From NCBI GenBank assembly GCA_002449915.1, contig DJXY01000165.1, forward strand, positions 1 to 6,989: a DNA stretch of 6,989 nucleotides. Direction: 5' to 3'. The notes under the pieces are model-generated. The model saw nothing but the letters and a program-made list of their open reading frames with translations, was not told the DNA's origin and did no database searches. How positions within the stretch are numbered: position 1 is the first letter of the stretch; every line of letters begins with the position of its first letter. Of this stretch, positions 5,685 through 6,989 are shown in pieces. Both the position numbers and the translations under genes were made by a program. This DNA comes from Oribacterium sp. UBA6992. Its GTDB lineage: Bacteria; Bacillota; Clostridia; Lachnospirales; Lachnospiraceae.

Positions 5685-6509
5685 TTAAAATGGCTGCTTC
5701 GCCGCATTGGCATTGGTAATGATCATCGCATCCGGATGCCGCTGCAGAAGCGTTGCCGGGAAATGCGCACTGACCTCCCCATAGGCTGCCTGCCGGATCA
5801 CCGCACGATGCCAGTCACGGAATACGCCGATCCGGACCTTCCGGGCGGCAAGAATCTCCGAAATACCAATCGTAATCGCTTTATGCGGCATTGCATCGAT
5901 CGCGCCATTTAAATCTCCAATCGCATTGCTGGTCCTGGTTTCCCGGCTGATTGTCAGCACTCTCGTAGGAAGCTTGGCAAACTCTTCCGCCGTAAGCCTG
6001 TCATCCGCCTCATTAAATGCCAGATGCCCATTTATGCCGATACCTCCAAAGCAGACATCTACCCCGCCAAGCTCCGTAATAATCTCATGAATCCGTTCCG
6101 GATGCTCCGGGTTCGGAAAGATCCTCTGCTCCTCCGGCATTACAAGCTCCGGATCGATTTTTTCATACACCGTGCGTTTCATAAATCCATGGAAGGACAG
6201 CGGACTCGATTCGGAAATGTAGGTATCGTCATCGTTAAGATATTCATCCATATTGATGAACCAGCACTGCTTAAGCGATACTCTGTCCCGGTTTACAAGA
6301 CGGACAAAGATCGGATACTGACCGACTGGTCCCACCGGACAGATAAATACCGTATGCTTCCCGGCGGCATTATGCTCCTTGATCACATTCACCATCTCCA
6401 GCGCCATCTCATAAAAAACCTCGCCGGAGTCACCAAGCTTTAAAATCGGGATGTTGGCATCCTTGCCAAGATCTTCCGCTGAAATATTGTAATAACTCAT
6501 ATTCTTCAT
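5685..6509 (-). CDS. Glucosamine-6-phosphate deaminase/isomerase family protein, divergent NagB-like
   Basis: A 274-residue NagB-family protein, expected to convert an amino-sugar 6-phosphate to a keto-sugar phosphate plus ammonia. Visible features: CPVGPVGQYPIF at 57-68 where NagB has its TGSTP or TGGTP phosphate loop; NMDEY at 86-90 with the catalytic Asp88; GGIGINGHLAFNE at 155-167 with His162 and Glu167; and TRTSN with Arg192. The Asp that normally precedes GH in NagB (DGHIAFNE) is Asn160 here, and the usual phosphate-binding Lys appears as Arg235 in FRDWHRA. This is therefore a distinct subfamily, and the product name should be held loosely. Start: ATG at 6509 with AAGGAG seven bases upstream, inside the end of the regulator gene. 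It is followed by nagA, which supports an amino-sugar substrate. It could act on GlcN-6-P or a related hexosamine phosphate. Confidence 0.85.
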   Translation of the reverse strand: MKNMSYYNISAEDLGKDANIPILKLGDSGEVFYEMALEMVNVIKEHNAAGKHTVFICPVGPVGQYPIFVRLVNRDRVSLKQCWFINMDEYLNDDDTYISESSPLSFHGFMKRTVYEKIDPELVMPEEQRIFPNPEHPERIHEIITELGGVDVCFGGIGINGHLAFNEADDRLTAEEFAKLPTRVLTISRETRTSNAIGDLNGAIDAMPHKAITIGISEILAARKVRIGVFRDWHRAVIRQAAYGEVSAHFPATLLQRHPDAMIITNANAAKQPF

Positions 6510-6513
6510 TGTC

Positions 6514-6989
6514 TTACTCCTTTTCCTGCATAAATAATTTTTCCAGCCCCAGCTGGTGAATCAGCTCGACAATTTCCTTACTGCGGGAACAGCCGAATTT
6601 GTGTAAAAGCCCCTTGATCTGCGTCTTAATCGTCACGATCTCAACGCTCCTTACCTCCGCAATTTCCCGGACCTTTTTTCCCTCCAGGAGAAGCCGGATG
6701 ATTTCCCGCTCCGAATGCGTGAGATGGGAAACATTATTAATAAAAAACACCAACGACTGCTCACTTTTACGAAGCCGGTTGTACTCCTTGATAATAGACT
6801 GCTGAACATTGCTCTCCAGCACCGTTTTACCTTCATAGGCTCTCCGGATATGCTCCAGAAGCACCGCATCATCACATCCCTTGATGATATAATCCACCGC
6901 ACCGGTTCCCATCCCGGAGTGGATCATTTCATCTGTCTCATGCGCAGTCATAAATATAATTTTAATCTCCGGGTCCTTACTGTGAATGT
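6514..6989 (-). CDS. Response regulator, NarL/LuxR type (N-terminus outside window)
   Basis: The reading frame is open to the right edge, so the internal ATG at 6951 is not the start: the preceding codons (HSKDPEIKIIF) continue the receiver domain. The visible 157 residues comprise the last part of a receiver domain (IIFMTAHE with the conserved Thr, GAVDYIIKG with the conserved Lys), a helical linker, and a C-terminal LuxR-type helix-turn-helix from LTHSEREIIRLLLEG to HKFGCSRSKEIVELI (roughly visible residues 89-143). The usual Lys-Pro after the receiver's last strand is Lys-Gly here. The phosphorylated Asp lies off the edge. The stop is 4 bases before the NagB-like start, and that gene's ribosome site lies in this gene's last codons, so the two are translationally coupled. 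It probably controls this operon in response to a partner kinase outside the window (inference). Confidence 0.88.
   Translation of the reverse strand, partial: IHSKDPEIKIIFMTAHETDEMIHSGMGTGAVDYIIKGCDDAVLLEHIRRAYEGKTVLESNVQQSIIKEYNRLRKSEQSLVFFINNVSHLTHSEREIIRLLLEGKKVREIAEVRSVEIVTIKTQIKGLLHKFGCSRSKEIVELIHQLGLEKLFMQEKE

Noticed and set aside
6514..6951. Complete 145-residue regulator starting at the ATG at 6951
   Set aside because: The frame is open upstream and continues recognisable receiver-domain sequence to the window edge, so this is an internal Met.

Overview
The window looks like chromosomal DNA of a Gram-positive anaerobe of the Bacillota, most plausibly a Lachnospiraceae-type Clostridium relative. 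The grounds are strong AGGAGG-type ribosome binding sites, moderate GC coding sequence with AT-rich spacers, an ROK regulator, and protein sequences resembling gut-Firmicute sugar enzymes. This placement is an inference and no marker gene settles it. The theme is amino-sugar use feeding upper glycolysis.

Left arm (1-1548, minus strand): a divergent glucose-6-phosphate isomerase-like gene, then the first 71 codons of a 6-phosphofructokinase that runs off the left edge. The isomerase frame ends at tandem TGA codons, but the next 56 or so bases look coding in the +1 frame and end 21 bases before the kinase gene. This may be a frameshift or a recoding site.

Control region (1549-1984): about 436 bases between the isomerase and a divergent ROK-family regulator. 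It holds two nearly identical inverted-repeat operators, in opposite orientation, with centres 116 bp apart (close to 11 helical turns). One overlaps a candidate isomerase promoter and the other lies just before the isomerase ribosome binding site. A short GC-rich foldable leader lies between them. The ROK gene (1985-3178) ends inside a bidirectional terminator.

Right arm (3268-6989, minus strand, convergent with ROK): read 5'->3', the order is a LuxR/NarL-type response regulator (5' end outside the window), a NagB-like deaminase/isomerase, NagA deacetylase, and two half-size chromate-transporter (CHR) proteins. The first three are tightly packed. The CHR pair follows after 93 bases.

Taken together, NagA would deacetylate an N-acetyl-amino-sugar phosphate, the NagB-like enzyme would deaminate/isomerise it, and the isomerase and phosphofructokinase would link the product to glycolysis. 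NagA looks canonical. The NagB-like and isomerase proteins both differ from textbook relatives at sugar-phosphate-binding or catalytic positions, so the true substrate may not be plain GlcNAc-6-phosphate. No mobile element, CRISPR array, tRNA or rRNA was seen.
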